In this document: piece by piece, positions 44,933 to 53,573 of the stretch
How the letters are laid out: each line of letters starts with the position of its first letter
How positions within the stretch are numbered: the first letter of the stretch is position 1
From: Symbiopectobacterium purcellii_A
GTDB lineage: Bacteria > Pseudomonadota > Gammaproteobacteria > Enterobacterales > Enterobacteriaceae
Length of the DNA stretch: 64,000 nt
NCBI RefSeq assembly: GCF_052050035.1
Contig: NZ_CP189882.1
Span: forward strand, 3,658,001-3,722,000
Direction: 5' to 3'
Notes under the pieces: generated by a model
The model's database searches: none
Seen by the model: only the letters and a program-made list of their open reading frames with translations
Told to the model about the DNA's origin: nothing
Program-made: the position numbers and the translations under genes

Positions 44933-46099
44933 ATGAATTTACATGAATATCAGGCAAAACAGCTCTTTGCTCGATATGGCCTGCCGGCGCCTACCGGTTA
45001 TGCCTGCACCACGCCGCGCGAAGCAGAAGAGGCCGCCTCGAAAATTGGTGCCGGTCCGTGGGTAGCGAAATGTCAGGTGCATGCGGGTGGCCGCGGTAAA
45101 GCGGGCGGCGTAAAAGTGGTGAGCAGCAAAGAAGATATTCGCGCGTTTGCGGAAAATTGGTTGGGCAAACGTTTGGTGACCTATCAAACGGATGCGCAAG
45201 GTCAACCTGTGCATCAAATTCTGGTGGAAGCCGCAACTGACATCGATCAAGAACTCTACCTCGGTGCCGTGGTCGATCGCGCTACGCGTCGTGTGGTGTT
45301 TATGGCCTCGACTGAAGGTGGCGTGGAAATTGAAAAAGTGGCGGAAGAGACGCCGGAGCTGATTCATAAAGCCGCGCTCGACCCGCTGACCGGTCCGCAG
45401 CCTTATCAGGGGCGTGAGTTGGCCTTTAAACTGGGGCTGAGCGGCAAGCAAGTGGCGCAGTTCACCAAGATTTTCATGGGGCTGGCGACTCTGTTCCTGG
45501 AACGCGATCTGGCACTGGTGGAGATTAACCCGCTGGTGATCACCAAGCAGGGCGATCTGGTCTGTCTGGACGGTAAACTCGGTGCGGATGGCAATGCACT
45601 GTTCCGCCAGCCGGAACTGCGCGAAATGCGCGATCCAAGCCAGGAAGATCCCCGCGAAGAGCATGCTGCGCAGTGGGAACTGAACTATGTGGCACTCGAT
45701 GGCAACATTGGTTGTATGGTGAATGGTGCGGGTCTTGCCATGGGTACCATGGATATCGTCAAGCTGCATGGCGGCGCGCCGGCCAACTTCCTGGATGTGG
45801 GCGGCGGTGCAACCAAAGAGCGTGTGACCGAAGCCTTTAAAATCATTCTCTCCGACGACAACGTGAAAGCGGTACTGGTCAATATCTTTGGCGGTATCGT
45901 GCGCTGTGATCTGATCGCTGACGGCATCATCGGTGCGGTAGCCGAAGTGGGCGTTAACGTACCTGTGGTGGTGCGCCTGGAAGGAAACAACGCGGAACTG
46001 GGTGCCAAGCAACTGGCAGACAGCGGCCTGAATATCATTGCCGCCACCAGTTTGACAGATGCAGCTCAGCAGGTTGTGAAGGCAGCGGAGGGTAAATAA
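44933..46099 (+). CDS. sucC: Succinyl-CoA synthetase beta subunit
   Basis: Makes ATP/GTP from succinyl-CoA with SucD. 388 residues, the E. coli length. ATP-grasp domain (AKCQVHAGGRGKAGGVK), EINPLV metal-binding motif, C-terminal NIFGGIVRCDLIADGI. TAATG overlap of one base with sucD. Confidence 0.98.
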   Translation: MNLHEYQAKQLFARYGLPAPTGYACTTPREAEEAASKIGAGPWVAKCQVHAGGRGKAGGVKVVSSKEDIRAFAENWLGKRLVTYQTDAQGQPVHQILVEAATDIDQELYLGAVVDRATRRVVFMASTEGGVEIEKVAEETPELIHKAALDPLTGPQPYQGRELAFKLGLSGKQVAQFTKIFMGLATLFLERDLALVEINPLVITKQGDLVCLDGKLGADGNALFRQPELREMRDPSQEDPREEHAAQWELNYVALDGNIGCMVNGAGLAMGTMDIVKLHGGAPANFLDVGGGATKERVTEAFKIILSDDNVKAVLVNIFGGIVRCDLIADGIIGAVAEVGVNVPVVVRLEGNNAELGAKQLADSGLNIIAATSLTDAAQQVVKAAEGK

Positions 46100-46971
46100 T
46101 GTCTATTCTGATTGATAAGCACACTAAAGTGATTTGCCAGGGATTCACTGGCAGCCAAGGAACCTTCCACTCTGAGCAAGCACTCGCTTACGGTACGCAA
46201 CTGGTGGGCGGCGTGACGCCCGGTAAAGGCGGCACAGAGCATTTGGGGTTACCGGTGTTCAATACCGTGCGCGAAGCGGTAACCGCGACCGGGGCAACGG
46301 CTTCGGTTATCTATGTTCCGGCACCGTTTTGCAAAGACTCGATTCTGGAAGCGATTGATGCGGGGATTGAACTGGTCATCTGTATTACCGAAGGCATCCC
46401 GACGCTGGATATGCTGACCGTGAAGGTGAAGCTGGAACAGAGCGGCGTGCGAATGATTGGGCCCAACTGTCCGGGCGTTATCACCCCCGGAGAGTGCAAG
46501 ATTGGCATTATGCCCGGCCATATTCACAAGCCGGGAAAAGTGGGGATCGTTTCTCGTTCAGGAACGCTGACCTATGAAGCGGTAAAACAGACCACGGACA
46601 CCGGGCTGGGTCAGTCAAGCTGTGTCGGAATTGGTGGTGACCCGATTCCGGGCTCCAACTTTATCGATATTTTGGCGTTGTTCGAACAGGATCCGCAAAC
46701 CGAGTCCATCGTGATGATCGGTGAAATCGGTGGTACGGCGGAAGAGGAAGCGGCAGCCTATATCAAAGCGCATGTCACCAAACCGGTGGTCGGGTATATT
46801 GCCGGTGTAACGGCGCCTAAGGGCAAGCGTATGGGCCATGCCGGTGCCATCATTGCAGGCGGTAAAGGCACAGCGGATGATAAATTCGCGGCACTGGAAG
46901 CCGCTGGCGTGAAAACGGTGCGCAGCCTGGCGGATATCGGCGATGCCGTGAAAGCGGTGCTGGCGCGTTAG
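46099..46971 (+). CDS. sucD: Succinyl-CoA synthetase alpha subunit
   Basis: 290 residues. CoA-binding Rossmann domain (CQGFTGSQGTFHSEQA), phosphohistidine loop GHAGAIIAGGKGTADDK near residue 247. It ends the operon. Only about 28 bp remain before a 92-bp MITE, so the usual 3' region, which in E. coli yields the SdhX small RNA and the terminator, is missing. Confidence 0.98.
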   Translation: MSILIDKHTKVICQGFTGSQGTFHSEQALAYGTQLVGGVTPGKGGTEHLGLPVFNTVREAVTATGATASVIYVPAPFCKDSILEAIDAGIELVICITEGIPTLDMLTVKVKLEQSGVRMIGPNCPGVITPGECKIGIMPGHIHKPGKVGIVSRSGTLTYEAVKQTTDTGLGQSSCVGIGGDPIPGSNFIDILALFEQDPQTESIVMIGEIGGTAEEEAAAYIKAHVTKPVVGYIAGVTAPKGKRMGHAGAIIAGGKGTADDKFAALEAAGVKTVRSLADIGDAVKAVLAR

Positions 46972-47000
46972 TTCCTCGCCATAAACGCGTACTGTAAGTA

Positions 47001-47092
47001 TAGCCAACCGACTTAAAAATGATTACATCCTATGCCCTGATATGCGGCAAAGAAGCATAGCTGGCTGTTATCAAAATAATGTCGCTTGGCTA
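47001..47092 (+). mobile_element. 92-bp MITE, copy 3, just after sucD
   Basis: TAGCCAACCGAC...GTCGCTTGGCTA with duplicated TA (46999-47000, 47093-47094). As far as I can compare, it is identical to copy 4 at 47501-47592 in the same orientation. It lies in the sucABCD 3' untranslated region. Confidence 0.92.
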
Positions 47093-47175
47093 TATTAATC
47101 CAATACTCAATATATTAAGAACCTATCCCAAAAGGAATTGTCAGTTAATAAGTAATGGCAATTTCTGAGGGAAGT

Positions 47176-48072
47176 ATGGCAATCAATAAGTGGCAGATCA
47201 GCGATGAACTCTGGGGGAAAATGGTTCCGTTGCTCCCGGAACACAAAACCCACCATCCGCTGGGTACGCATCGCAGGCGGGTTGATAATCGTGCCGCAAT
47301 GAACGCCATTCTCTTTGTGCTCAGAACGGGTTGCCAGTGGAATGCCCTGAATGCCACCGGGATATGCTCGTCAAGCTCCGCTCACCGCCGCTTCCAGGAG
47401 TGGCGGGATGCAGGAGTTTTTGAACGGTTCTGGCAGAACGGGTTGCTGGCCTGCGAGCAGCTGGATGCTATCGACTGGTGGCTGTCGATGGATGGTTGTA
47501 TAGCCAACCGACTTAAAAATGATTACATCCTATGCCCTGATATGCGGCAAAGAAGCATAGCTGGCTGTTATCAAAATAATGTCGCTTGGCTATATGACGA
47601 AGTCACCGCTGGCAGGCTCAAAAAAACAGGACGGAATCCCACAGACCGGGGGAAACAGGGTGTAAAGCGTAGCCTGATGACCGATGCGAACGGGCTTCCC
47701 CTCTCTCTGGTTGTCTCAGGGGCAAATACCCACGACATAAAGCTGGTTGCTGATACTCTCGACGCCCTTCAGACGGGCAGACCCGGCAGAAAGCTCCGCC
47801 TCTGTCTGGACAAAGGCTATGAAGCCGGATGGCAGGAGGCCTGTCTGAAAAGTCGTCGTTACGAACCTCATATCCAGTCAAGGAAAGAGGAGTCGGAAGC
47901 CATCAAAAACACGGATTTTAAAGCTCACCGCTGGGTAGTGGAGAGAACGCACAGCTGGATGAATCGCTTTCGTCGGGTTCTGACTCGCTGGGAGAAGAAA
48001 GTCGAAAATTATGAGGCGATGCTGCATTTTACCTGCGGCATCATTGTCTGGAATAAAATCCTATTGGGATAG
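47176..48072 (+). CDS. IS427-type transposase fused into one frame by a MITE insertion
   Basis: ATG 47176 follows GAGGGAAGT. The first part (KWQISDELWGKMVPLLPEHK, HRRFQEWRDAGVFERFW) is orfA; the second part (KKTGRNPTDRGKQGVKRSLM, DKGYEAGW with a catalytic Asp, WVVERTHSWMNRFRR with the Glu) is orfB. Without the MITE the two lie in different frames joined by an A7 slip site (TCAAAAAAACAGG). The 92+2-bp insertion adds one base modulo three and makes a single continuous ORF with about 31 foreign residues. Activity is uncertain because the insert follows the first catalytic Asp (SMDG). Confidence 0.8.
   Translation: MAINKWQISDELWGKMVPLLPEHKTHHPLGTHRRRVDNRAAMNAILFVLRTGCQWNALNATGICSSSSAHRRFQEWRDAGVFERFWQNGLLACEQLDAIDWWLSMDGCIANRLKNDYILCPDMRQRSIAGCYQNNVAWLYDEVTAGRLKKTGRNPTDRGKQGVKRSLMTDANGLPLSLVVSGANTHDIKLVADTLDALQTGRPGRKLRLCLDKGYEAGWQEACLKSRRYEPHIQSRKEESEAIKNTDFKAHRWVVERTHSWMNRFRRVLTRWEKKVENYEAMLHFTCGIIVWNKILLG
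47501..47592 (+). mobile_element. 92-bp MITE, copy 4, inside the IS427-type transposase
   Basis: Flanked by duplicated TA (47499-47500, 47593-47594). Frame 3 through the element is open from end to end and encodes IANRLKNDYILCPDMRQRSI and onwards. Confidence 0.93.
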
Positions 48073-48338
48073 GCTCTAACTATAGCAACATTAAATCAAC
48101 AATTTAAACAATGTGGTTATCATTAAATCATCTACGCTTGATAGTGCGATAAATTAACTCTGCGCGAGTAAGTCAAAAATTGGTTTGCTAATTGATACTG
48201 TTGTTACGTTTATTTCTACATTTGATTAACAAGTAATCGCATGGAGAAAACCTGGTAAACCTGAAATTAACATCTGGCGAGAGTGTAAAAAGATCTGTGT
48301 AAATGGCATTTTGAGGAAAACCTTCAAAGGATAACAAA

Positions 48339-49508
48339 ATGCCTATCAGCAACGAACTTATTGACCAACTGCTTCAGGATTGCCACTCCCCTCAGGAGCT
48401 TCTGGGTGAATCAGGACTACTCAAGGAGCTGACTAAAAGACTGGCGGAACGGGTTCTTCAAGCTGAGATGGAGATACACCTTGGGTATGCTAAGCATGAC
48501 CCGGCTGGTAATAATTCAGGCAACTCCCGCAATGGCAAGACATCCAAGAGCGTACGTAGCCAAAATGGGGAGATCGAGCTCGATATTCCGCGCGACCGCA
48601 ACAGTACCTTCGAGCCGACACTGATCGGTAAGCACGAAAAGCAGCTTAACGGCTTCGATGACCGCATTATTTCTCTCTATTCCAGAGGGCTATCAACCCG
48701 TGATATTCAGGCTCACTTTAAAGAAGTCTACGGGGTCGATGTTTCCGCTGGCTTCATTTCTCAAGTGACCAATGCCGTGATGGATGACGTTAAGCGCTGG
48801 CAGCAACGGCCGCTGGATGCGTTTTATCCCATTGTTTACCTTGACTGTATTGTAGTCAAAAGCCAGGACGGCGGAGCCGTGACCAACAAGTCTGTTTACT
48901 TGGCTCTAGGCATCAACGGCCAGGGCGAAAAAGAGCTGCTGGGGCTATGGATAGCCAAAACCGAGGGGGCCAAGTTCTGGTTATCTGTAATGACAGAACT
49001 GAAAAATCGTGGGCTACAGGACATCTTCATCGCCTGCTGCGATGGCCTGAAGGGCTTTCCTGATGCCATTGAAGCTGTTTACCCGCATACGCGGGTACAG
49101 CTCTGCATCGTGCATCAGGTGCGGAACTCGCTGCGCTACGTCGGCTGGAAAGAGCGTAAAGCCGTTGCTGCTGACCTCCGCACTATCTATAGTTCCGCAA
49201 CGCTAGAGGGCGCTGAAGAGGCCCTGGATGCCTTCGCGGCCAAATGGGATGAGCAGTTCCCGACGATCAGCCCATCGTGGAGAAATAATTGGGAACGTCT
49301 CATCGTCATTTTTGATTTTCCGCCGGAGATTCGCAAGGTTATCTACACCACCAACGCGATAGAGTCGTTAAATGCTTCATTGCGCAAGATAACGAAAACG
49401 CGACGAATATTTCCAACGGATGACTCTGTGCTAAAATTATTCTATCTAGCCTTGCATAATATCTCGGCTAAATGGACCCTACCAATCAGAGACGGCTTTG
49501 TTGAATAA
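48339..49508 (+). CDS. IS256 transposase, copy 2, C-terminus replaced by MITE end
   Basis: 389 residues against 403 in copy 3. All three catalytic acidic residues (YLDCIVVK, CCDGLKGF, NAIESLNASL) are present. The protein follows copy 3 to LPIRD and then reads GFVE-stop from the terminal repeat of the 189-bp element, losing WKPAMSQFMLMYGDRISG. It may retain partial activity. Confidence 0.85.
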   Translation: MPISNELIDQLLQDCHSPQELLGESGLLKELTKRLAERVLQAEMEIHLGYAKHDPAGNNSGNSRNGKTSKSVRSQNGEIELDIPRDRNSTFEPTLIGKHEKQLNGFDDRIISLYSRGLSTRDIQAHFKEVYGVDVSAGFISQVTNAVMDDVKRWQQRPLDAFYPIVYLDCIVVKSQDGGAVTNKSVYLALGINGQGEKELLGLWIAKTEGAKFWLSVMTELKNRGLQDIFIACCDGLKGFPDAIEAVYPHTRVQLCIVHQVRNSLRYVGWKERKAVAADLRTIYSSATLEGAEEALDAFAAKWDEQFPTISPSWRNNWERLIVIFDFPPEIRKVIYTTNAIESLNASLRKITKTRRIFPTDDSVLKLFYLALHNISAKWTLPIRDGFVE

Positions 49509-49682
49509 TTTAACCGTTTGATTTACATCTTCTTTAGGTAGAATGCATGTACAGAGACTGTATTTTGTTAGAACGACAAATCAAGTAGTTAGCACAATAA
49601 AAAGCATTACGGCTGGAAAACTTAGTTGTTGAAGTGTTATAATAATTATGTAAATCAGCATGTTAAATTATTCAACAAAGCC
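49494..49682. mobile_element. 189-bp IS903-ended element, copy 2 (in IS256)
   Basis: Perfect 9-bp duplication atcagagac (49485-49493, 49683-49691). Almost the exact reverse complement of copy 1 at 3805-3993, so these two are recent. Confidence 0.93.
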
Positions 49683-49793
49683 ATCAGAGACTGGAAACCG
49701 GCTATGAGCCAATTCATGTTGATGTATGGAGATCGGATTTCCGGTTAAGCGATGGAGCCATTTACACGAAATTCTTTACAGACTCCATCTGGC

Positions 49794-50167
49794 GTGCTAT
49801 TTGCGTCAGATCAAAATCTTAGGCTGGCTATAAATAGGGAAATGCGTTTAAATTGCGCCACATCTATTTTCACTAAAGGTACGCCGGAAGGGGAAAGTTG
49901 ATTTGAAACCAAAAACACAATATGTGTCACGTAAAAACCTATTTATTGTAGGGGATTACAGGCGTAATATAGCCGCTACCCTGTTTGTGGTATCGTTTTA
50001 AGCTATTTTTAACGTGTTTTCTTTGGCGTGTTATTGGTTTAACGGTGAACTCTCGCTGTTTATAAAAGCCGGTTCTGAAGCAATTTTCTGTTGTGTTCTT
50101 TTTGGGTGTTTAGCGGCTTGTTGGCATTGACAAGCTAAAACCTTCCTGCGAGGAGCAAGGAGTCAAG
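49794..50167 (+). promoter_or_regulatory. cydA upstream region
   Basis: 374 bp without a gene between IS256 copy 2 and cydA. In E. coli the cydAB promoters are controlled by ArcA and FNR. AT-rich TTTTTAAC/GGTTTAAC stretches could be ArcA half-sites, but I see no convincing full site. AGGAGCAAGGAG precedes the cydA ATG. Confidence 0.5.
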
Positions 50168-51736
50168 ATGTTTGATATAGTCGAACTGTCACGTTTACAG
50201 TTTGCCTTAACCGCAATGTACCATTTCCTTTTCGTACCATTAACGCTGGGGATGGCGTTTTTGTTGGCGATCATGGAAACGGTCTATGTGCTAACGGGCA
50301 AACAAATCTACAAGGATATGACCAAGTTCTGGGGCAAATTGTTTGGTATCAACTTTGCACTGGGCGTGGCTACCGGGCTGACCATGGAGTTCCAGTTCGG
50401 TACTAACTGGTCCTATTTCTCCCACTATGTCGGGGACATTTTCGGCGCGCCGCTGGCGATCGAAGGCCTGATGGCGTTCTTCCTCGAATCAACGTTTGTT
50501 GGCTTGTTCTTCTTTGGCTGGGATCGCCTGGGCAAAGTGCAACACATGGCTGTGACCTGGTTGGTGGCGTTGGGGTCTAACTTCTCCGCGCTGTGGATTC
50601 TGGTCGCGAACGGCTGGATGCAAAACCCCATCGCTTCCGAATTCAATTTCGAAACCATGCGTATGGAAATGGTGAGCTTCTCACAACTGGTGCTGAACCC
50701 GGTTGCGCAAGTGAAGTTCGTTCATACCGTCGCTGCGGGTTACACCACCGGTGCCATGTTCATTTTGGGCATCAGTGCTTACTATCTGCTTAAAGGCCGT
50801 GATTTGGCCTTTGCCAAACGCTCATTTGCCATTGCTGCCAGCTTCGGCACCGCTGCTGTGCTGTCAGTTATCGTACTGGGTGATGAATCCGGTTATGAAA
50901 TGGGCGACGTACAAAGAACCAAACTGGCCGCGATTGAAGCTGAGTGGGAAACCCAACCGGCACCTGCCAGCTTTACGCTGTTCGCCATTCCCAACCAGGA
51001 GAGAATGGAGAACCAGTTCGCCGTGCGTATTCCGTTTATGCTGGGGCTTATTGCCACGCGTTCGACGGACGGTGTGGTGCTGGGGCTGCGTGAACTGATG
51101 GATGGTCATCAAGTGCGTATCCGTAACGGCATGAAAGCGTATGAGTTGCTGGAAAAGCTGCGAGCAGGTAATACCGATCCCGCAGTGCGTGAAGCCTTTA
51201 ACCAATCCAAACAGGATCTGGGTTACGGCATGCTGCTCAAACGTTACACCGCAGACGTTGCTAATGCGACTGAAGCGCAAATTCAGCAGGCAACCAAGGA
51301 CTCTATTCCTCGCGTTGCACCGCTCTACTTTTCATTCCGCATCATGGTGGCCTGTGGAGTGCTGATGCTGCTGATTATCGGCTTGTCGTTCTGGAGCGTT
51401 ATCAGAAACCGCATCGGTAAAAACAAGCTGCTGCTTCGTGCAGCCCTGTTCGGTATTCCGTTACCGTGGATTGCGGTTGAAGCCGGTTGGTTTGTTGCTG
51501 AGTACGGCCGTCAACCGTGGGCTATCGGCGAGGTGCTGCCAACGGCGGTGGCGAACTCGTCGCTGACGGCTGGCGACATCCTGCTATCAATGGGCTTGAT
51601 CTGCGGTTTGTATACGCTGTTCCTGGTTGCCGAAATGTATCTGATGTTCAAATTCGCGCGCCTCGGTCCAAGCAGCCTGAAAACAGGGCGTTACCTCTTT
51701 GAACAGCCGTTGACGCTGGCTCAGGACGCACGGTAA
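50168..51736 (+). CDS. cydA: Cytochrome bd-I ubiquinol oxidase subunit I
   Basis: High-affinity terminal oxidase, plasma membrane. 522 residues, the E. coli length. Heme ligands: His in AMYHFLFVPL (residue 19), His in VKFVHTVAAGYTTGA (near 186) and a Met near 393 in FRIMVACG. The Q-loop with GDESGYEMGDVQ and KLAAIEAEW is present. First gene of cydABX-ybgE. Confidence 0.98.
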   Translation: MFDIVELSRLQFALTAMYHFLFVPLTLGMAFLLAIMETVYVLTGKQIYKDMTKFWGKLFGINFALGVATGLTMEFQFGTNWSYFSHYVGDIFGAPLAIEGLMAFFLESTFVGLFFFGWDRLGKVQHMAVTWLVALGSNFSALWILVANGWMQNPIASEFNFETMRMEMVSFSQLVLNPVAQVKFVHTVAAGYTTGAMFILGISAYYLLKGRDLAFAKRSFAIAASFGTAAVLSVIVLGDESGYEMGDVQRTKLAAIEAEWETQPAPASFTLFAIPNQERMENQFAVRIPFMLGLIATRSTDGVVLGLRELMDGHQVRIRNGMKAYELLEKLRAGNTDPAVREAFNQSKQDLGYGMLLKRYTADVANATEAQIQQATKDSIPRVAPLYFSFRIMVACGVLMLLIIGLSFWSVIRNRIGKNKLLLRAALFGIPLPWIAVEAGWFVAEYGRQPWAIGEVLPTAVANSSLTAGDILLSMGLICGLYTLFLVAEMYLMFKFARLGPSSLKTGRYLFEQPLTLAQDAR

Positions 51737-51749
51737 ACAGGAGTCCACT

Positions 51750-52889
51750 ATGTTTGAATATGAAGTATTACGTTTTATCTGGTGGCTGTTGATTGGCGTG
51801 CTGATGATCGGTTTCGCCATCACTGACGGCTTTGATATGGGCGTTGGCGTACTGGTCCGCGTTATGGGGCGTAATGATGTAGAACGCCGTATCATGATCA
51901 ACAGTATCGCTCCGCACTGGGACGGTAACCAGGTGTGGCTTATCACCGCGGGCGGAGCGCTGTTTGCTGCCTGGCCGATGGTGTATGCCGCCGCGTTCTC
52001 CGGTTTCTATATCGCGATGATTCTGGTGCTGGCCTCCTTGTTCTTCCGCCCGATCGGTTTTGACTACCGCTCTAAGCTCGAAGACGCGCGCTGGCGCAAC
52101 ATGTGGGACTGGGGCATCTTCATCGGTAGCTTTGTGCCGCCGGTGGTCATTGGTGTGGCATTCGGTAACCTGTTGCAGGGCGTGCCGTTCCATATTGATG
52201 CCAGTGCGCGCTTGTTCTACAACGGTAGCTTTTTCCAACTGCTCAACCCGTTTGGCCTGTTGGCCGGCGTTGTCAGCTTGACCATGATGCTGGCTCAAGG
52301 GGCTACCTACCTTATGATGCGCACCAACGGCGATCTGTATGTGCGTTCGAAAGGTGCTGCCCAGTTGTCGGCGTTGGTGATGATGGTGACGTTTGCGTTG
52401 GCTGGCGTGTGGGTAATTTACGGTATTCATGGTTTTACCATTACCTCCGTGCTGGACAAAGCGGCTGAGTCTAATCCGCTGCACAAAGAAGTGGCGCATC
52501 AGGCCGGTGCCTGGTTGGCTAACTTCACGGCGCATCCGGTGCTGTGGGCAATCCCGCTGTTGGGTGTGGTGTTGCCGCTGCTGACAATCGCGACGGCGCG
52601 TGCGAACAAGGGCGTTCTGGCCTTCCTGTTCAGTTCGCTGACTATCGCCTGCGTTATCCTGACCGCTGGTGTTGCCATGTTCCCGTTTGTGATGCCTTCC
52701 ATCACACAACCGAACGTGAGCCTGACCATGTGGGATGCCACCTCCAGCCTGTACACGCTGAAAGTGATGACGATCGTCGCGATTATTTTTGTACCCATCG
52801 TGCTCTCCTATACCGCATGGTGTTACTACAAAATGTTCGGCCGCATCACCAAAGAGCATATTGAACAGAACACCCACTCTCTGTACTAA
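51750..52889 (+). CDS. cydB: Cytochrome bd-I ubiquinol oxidase subunit II
   Basis: 379 residues, the E. coli length, with eight or nine transmembrane helices. Conserved ITDGFDMGVG, HWDGNQVWLITAGGALFAAWP and RPIGFDYRSK. 13 bp after cydA, preceded by AGGAG. Confidence 0.98.
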   Translation: MFEYEVLRFIWWLLIGVLMIGFAITDGFDMGVGVLVRVMGRNDVERRIMINSIAPHWDGNQVWLITAGGALFAAWPMVYAAAFSGFYIAMILVLASLFFRPIGFDYRSKLEDARWRNMWDWGIFIGSFVPPVVIGVAFGNLLQGVPFHIDASARLFYNGSFFQLLNPFGLLAGVVSLTMMLAQGATYLMMRTNGDLYVRSKGAAQLSALVMMVTFALAGVWVIYGIHGFTITSVLDKAAESNPLHKEVAHQAGAWLANFTAHPVLWAIPLLGVVLPLLTIATARANKGVLAFLFSSLTIACVILTAGVAMFPFVMPSITQPNVSLTMWDATSSLYTLKVMTIVAIIFVPIVLSYTAWCYYKMFGRITKEHIEQNTHSLY

Positions 52890-52904
52890 GTAAGGAGCTT
52901 AATG

Positions 52905-53027
52905 ATGTGGTATTTTGCCTGGATACTCGGAACGCTTCTTGCTTGCTCGCTGGGGATTATTACCGCTCTGGCGTTAGAGCAGAGTGAAGCAACTAAAGCG
53001 AAAGCGGCAGAAGATAACGCGCAATGA
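52905..53027 (+). CDS. cydX: CydX, small subunit of cytochrome bd-I
   Basis: 40-residue single-helix protein, MWYFAWILGTLLACSLGIIT, nearly identical to E. coli CydX over the helix; needed for oxidase stability and activity. Two ATG codons in tandem (52902, 52905) follow AAGGAG; the second matches the E. coli start. The stop overlaps the ybgE start (ATGA). Confidence 0.95.
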   Translation: MWYFAWILGTLLACSLGIITALALEQSEATKAKAAEDNAQ

Positions 53028-53317
53028 GCAGTCTGGTTGATAAACTCTACCAACTGATGGACAAGGGCCCACTACGGGCTCTTGCCCTGCTCATGGCGTT
53101 GCTTATGGCAGGCTGTGTGATGTGGGACCCGACACGCTTTGCGGCGCGCACCAGCGCGTTTGAAGTGTGGCAAGGCCCGTTGCTGGTATGGGCCGTTTGT
53201 ACCGGTGTGATCTACGGGGTAGGGTTCCGCCAACAGCGTCTGCTGTGGCGCGTGATTTTTGCGCCTTTTCCTGCCTTTGTGATCCTGCTCGCAGGGCTTA
53301 TTTACTTCTTCCGCTAG
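53024..53317 (+). CDS. ybgE: YbgE, cyd operon membrane protein
   Basis: 97 residues, the E. coli length, with three hydrophobic segments; the Cyd operon protein YbgE family. Precise role unknown. Translationally coupled to cydX through ATGA. Confidence 0.94.
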   Translation: MSSLVDKLYQLMDKGPLRALALLMALLMAGCVMWDPTRFAARTSAFEVWQGPLLVWAVCTGVIYGVGFRQQRLLWRVIFAPFPAFVILLAGLIYFFR

Positions 53318-53321
53318 TATC

Positions 53322-53444
53322 TACCCTAAATAATTCGAGCTGTAGGAAGGCGGCAAGGGAGCGAATCCCGGTGAACTTACTCAAGTAAGTGATTCCGGTG
53401 AGTGAGCGTAGCCAACGCACCTACAGCTTGAATTATTTAGGGTA
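53322..53444. repeat. ERIC/IRU-type palindromic repeat, complete
   Basis: 123 bp with inverted arms TACCCTAAATAATTC / GAATTATTTAGGGTA. The core has GCGAATCCCGGTGAACTTAC, AAGTAAGTGATTCCGGTGAG and AGCCAACGCACCTACAG, the pattern of ERIC elements in several Enterobacterales. It separates the cyd and tol operons. Confidence 0.85.
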
Positions 53445-53573
53445 TAGTCTATTCCGTTTAGTTATGGGTTCGCTGCAACACATAATTATTTTATTTCCCT
53501 CTAAGCAACCCATTCCAAACCTCATTTCTCTTGCGTATAGTAGCGGTGTTTCGTTGTATTACCGGGATGTAGA

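Larger units (their letters stand above)
47119..48076 (+). mobile_element. IS5-family element (IS427 type), copy 1, with nested MITE
   Basis: Ends GAACCTATCCCAAAAGGAAT and, inverted, GAGCCTATCCCAATAGGATT. 3-bp target duplication TAA (47116-47118, 48077-48079). 958 bp, or 864 without the MITE and TA. A truncated second copy starts at 63091. Confidence 0.9.
48279..49785 (+). mobile_element. IS256-family element, copy 2, with nested 189-bp MITE
   Basis: 8-bp target duplication catctggc (48271-48278, 49786-49793). Without the MITE and its duplication it is 1309 bp, equal to copy 3. It lies in the upstream region of cydA; 48080-48270 is AT-rich sequence without a gene. Confidence 0.95.
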
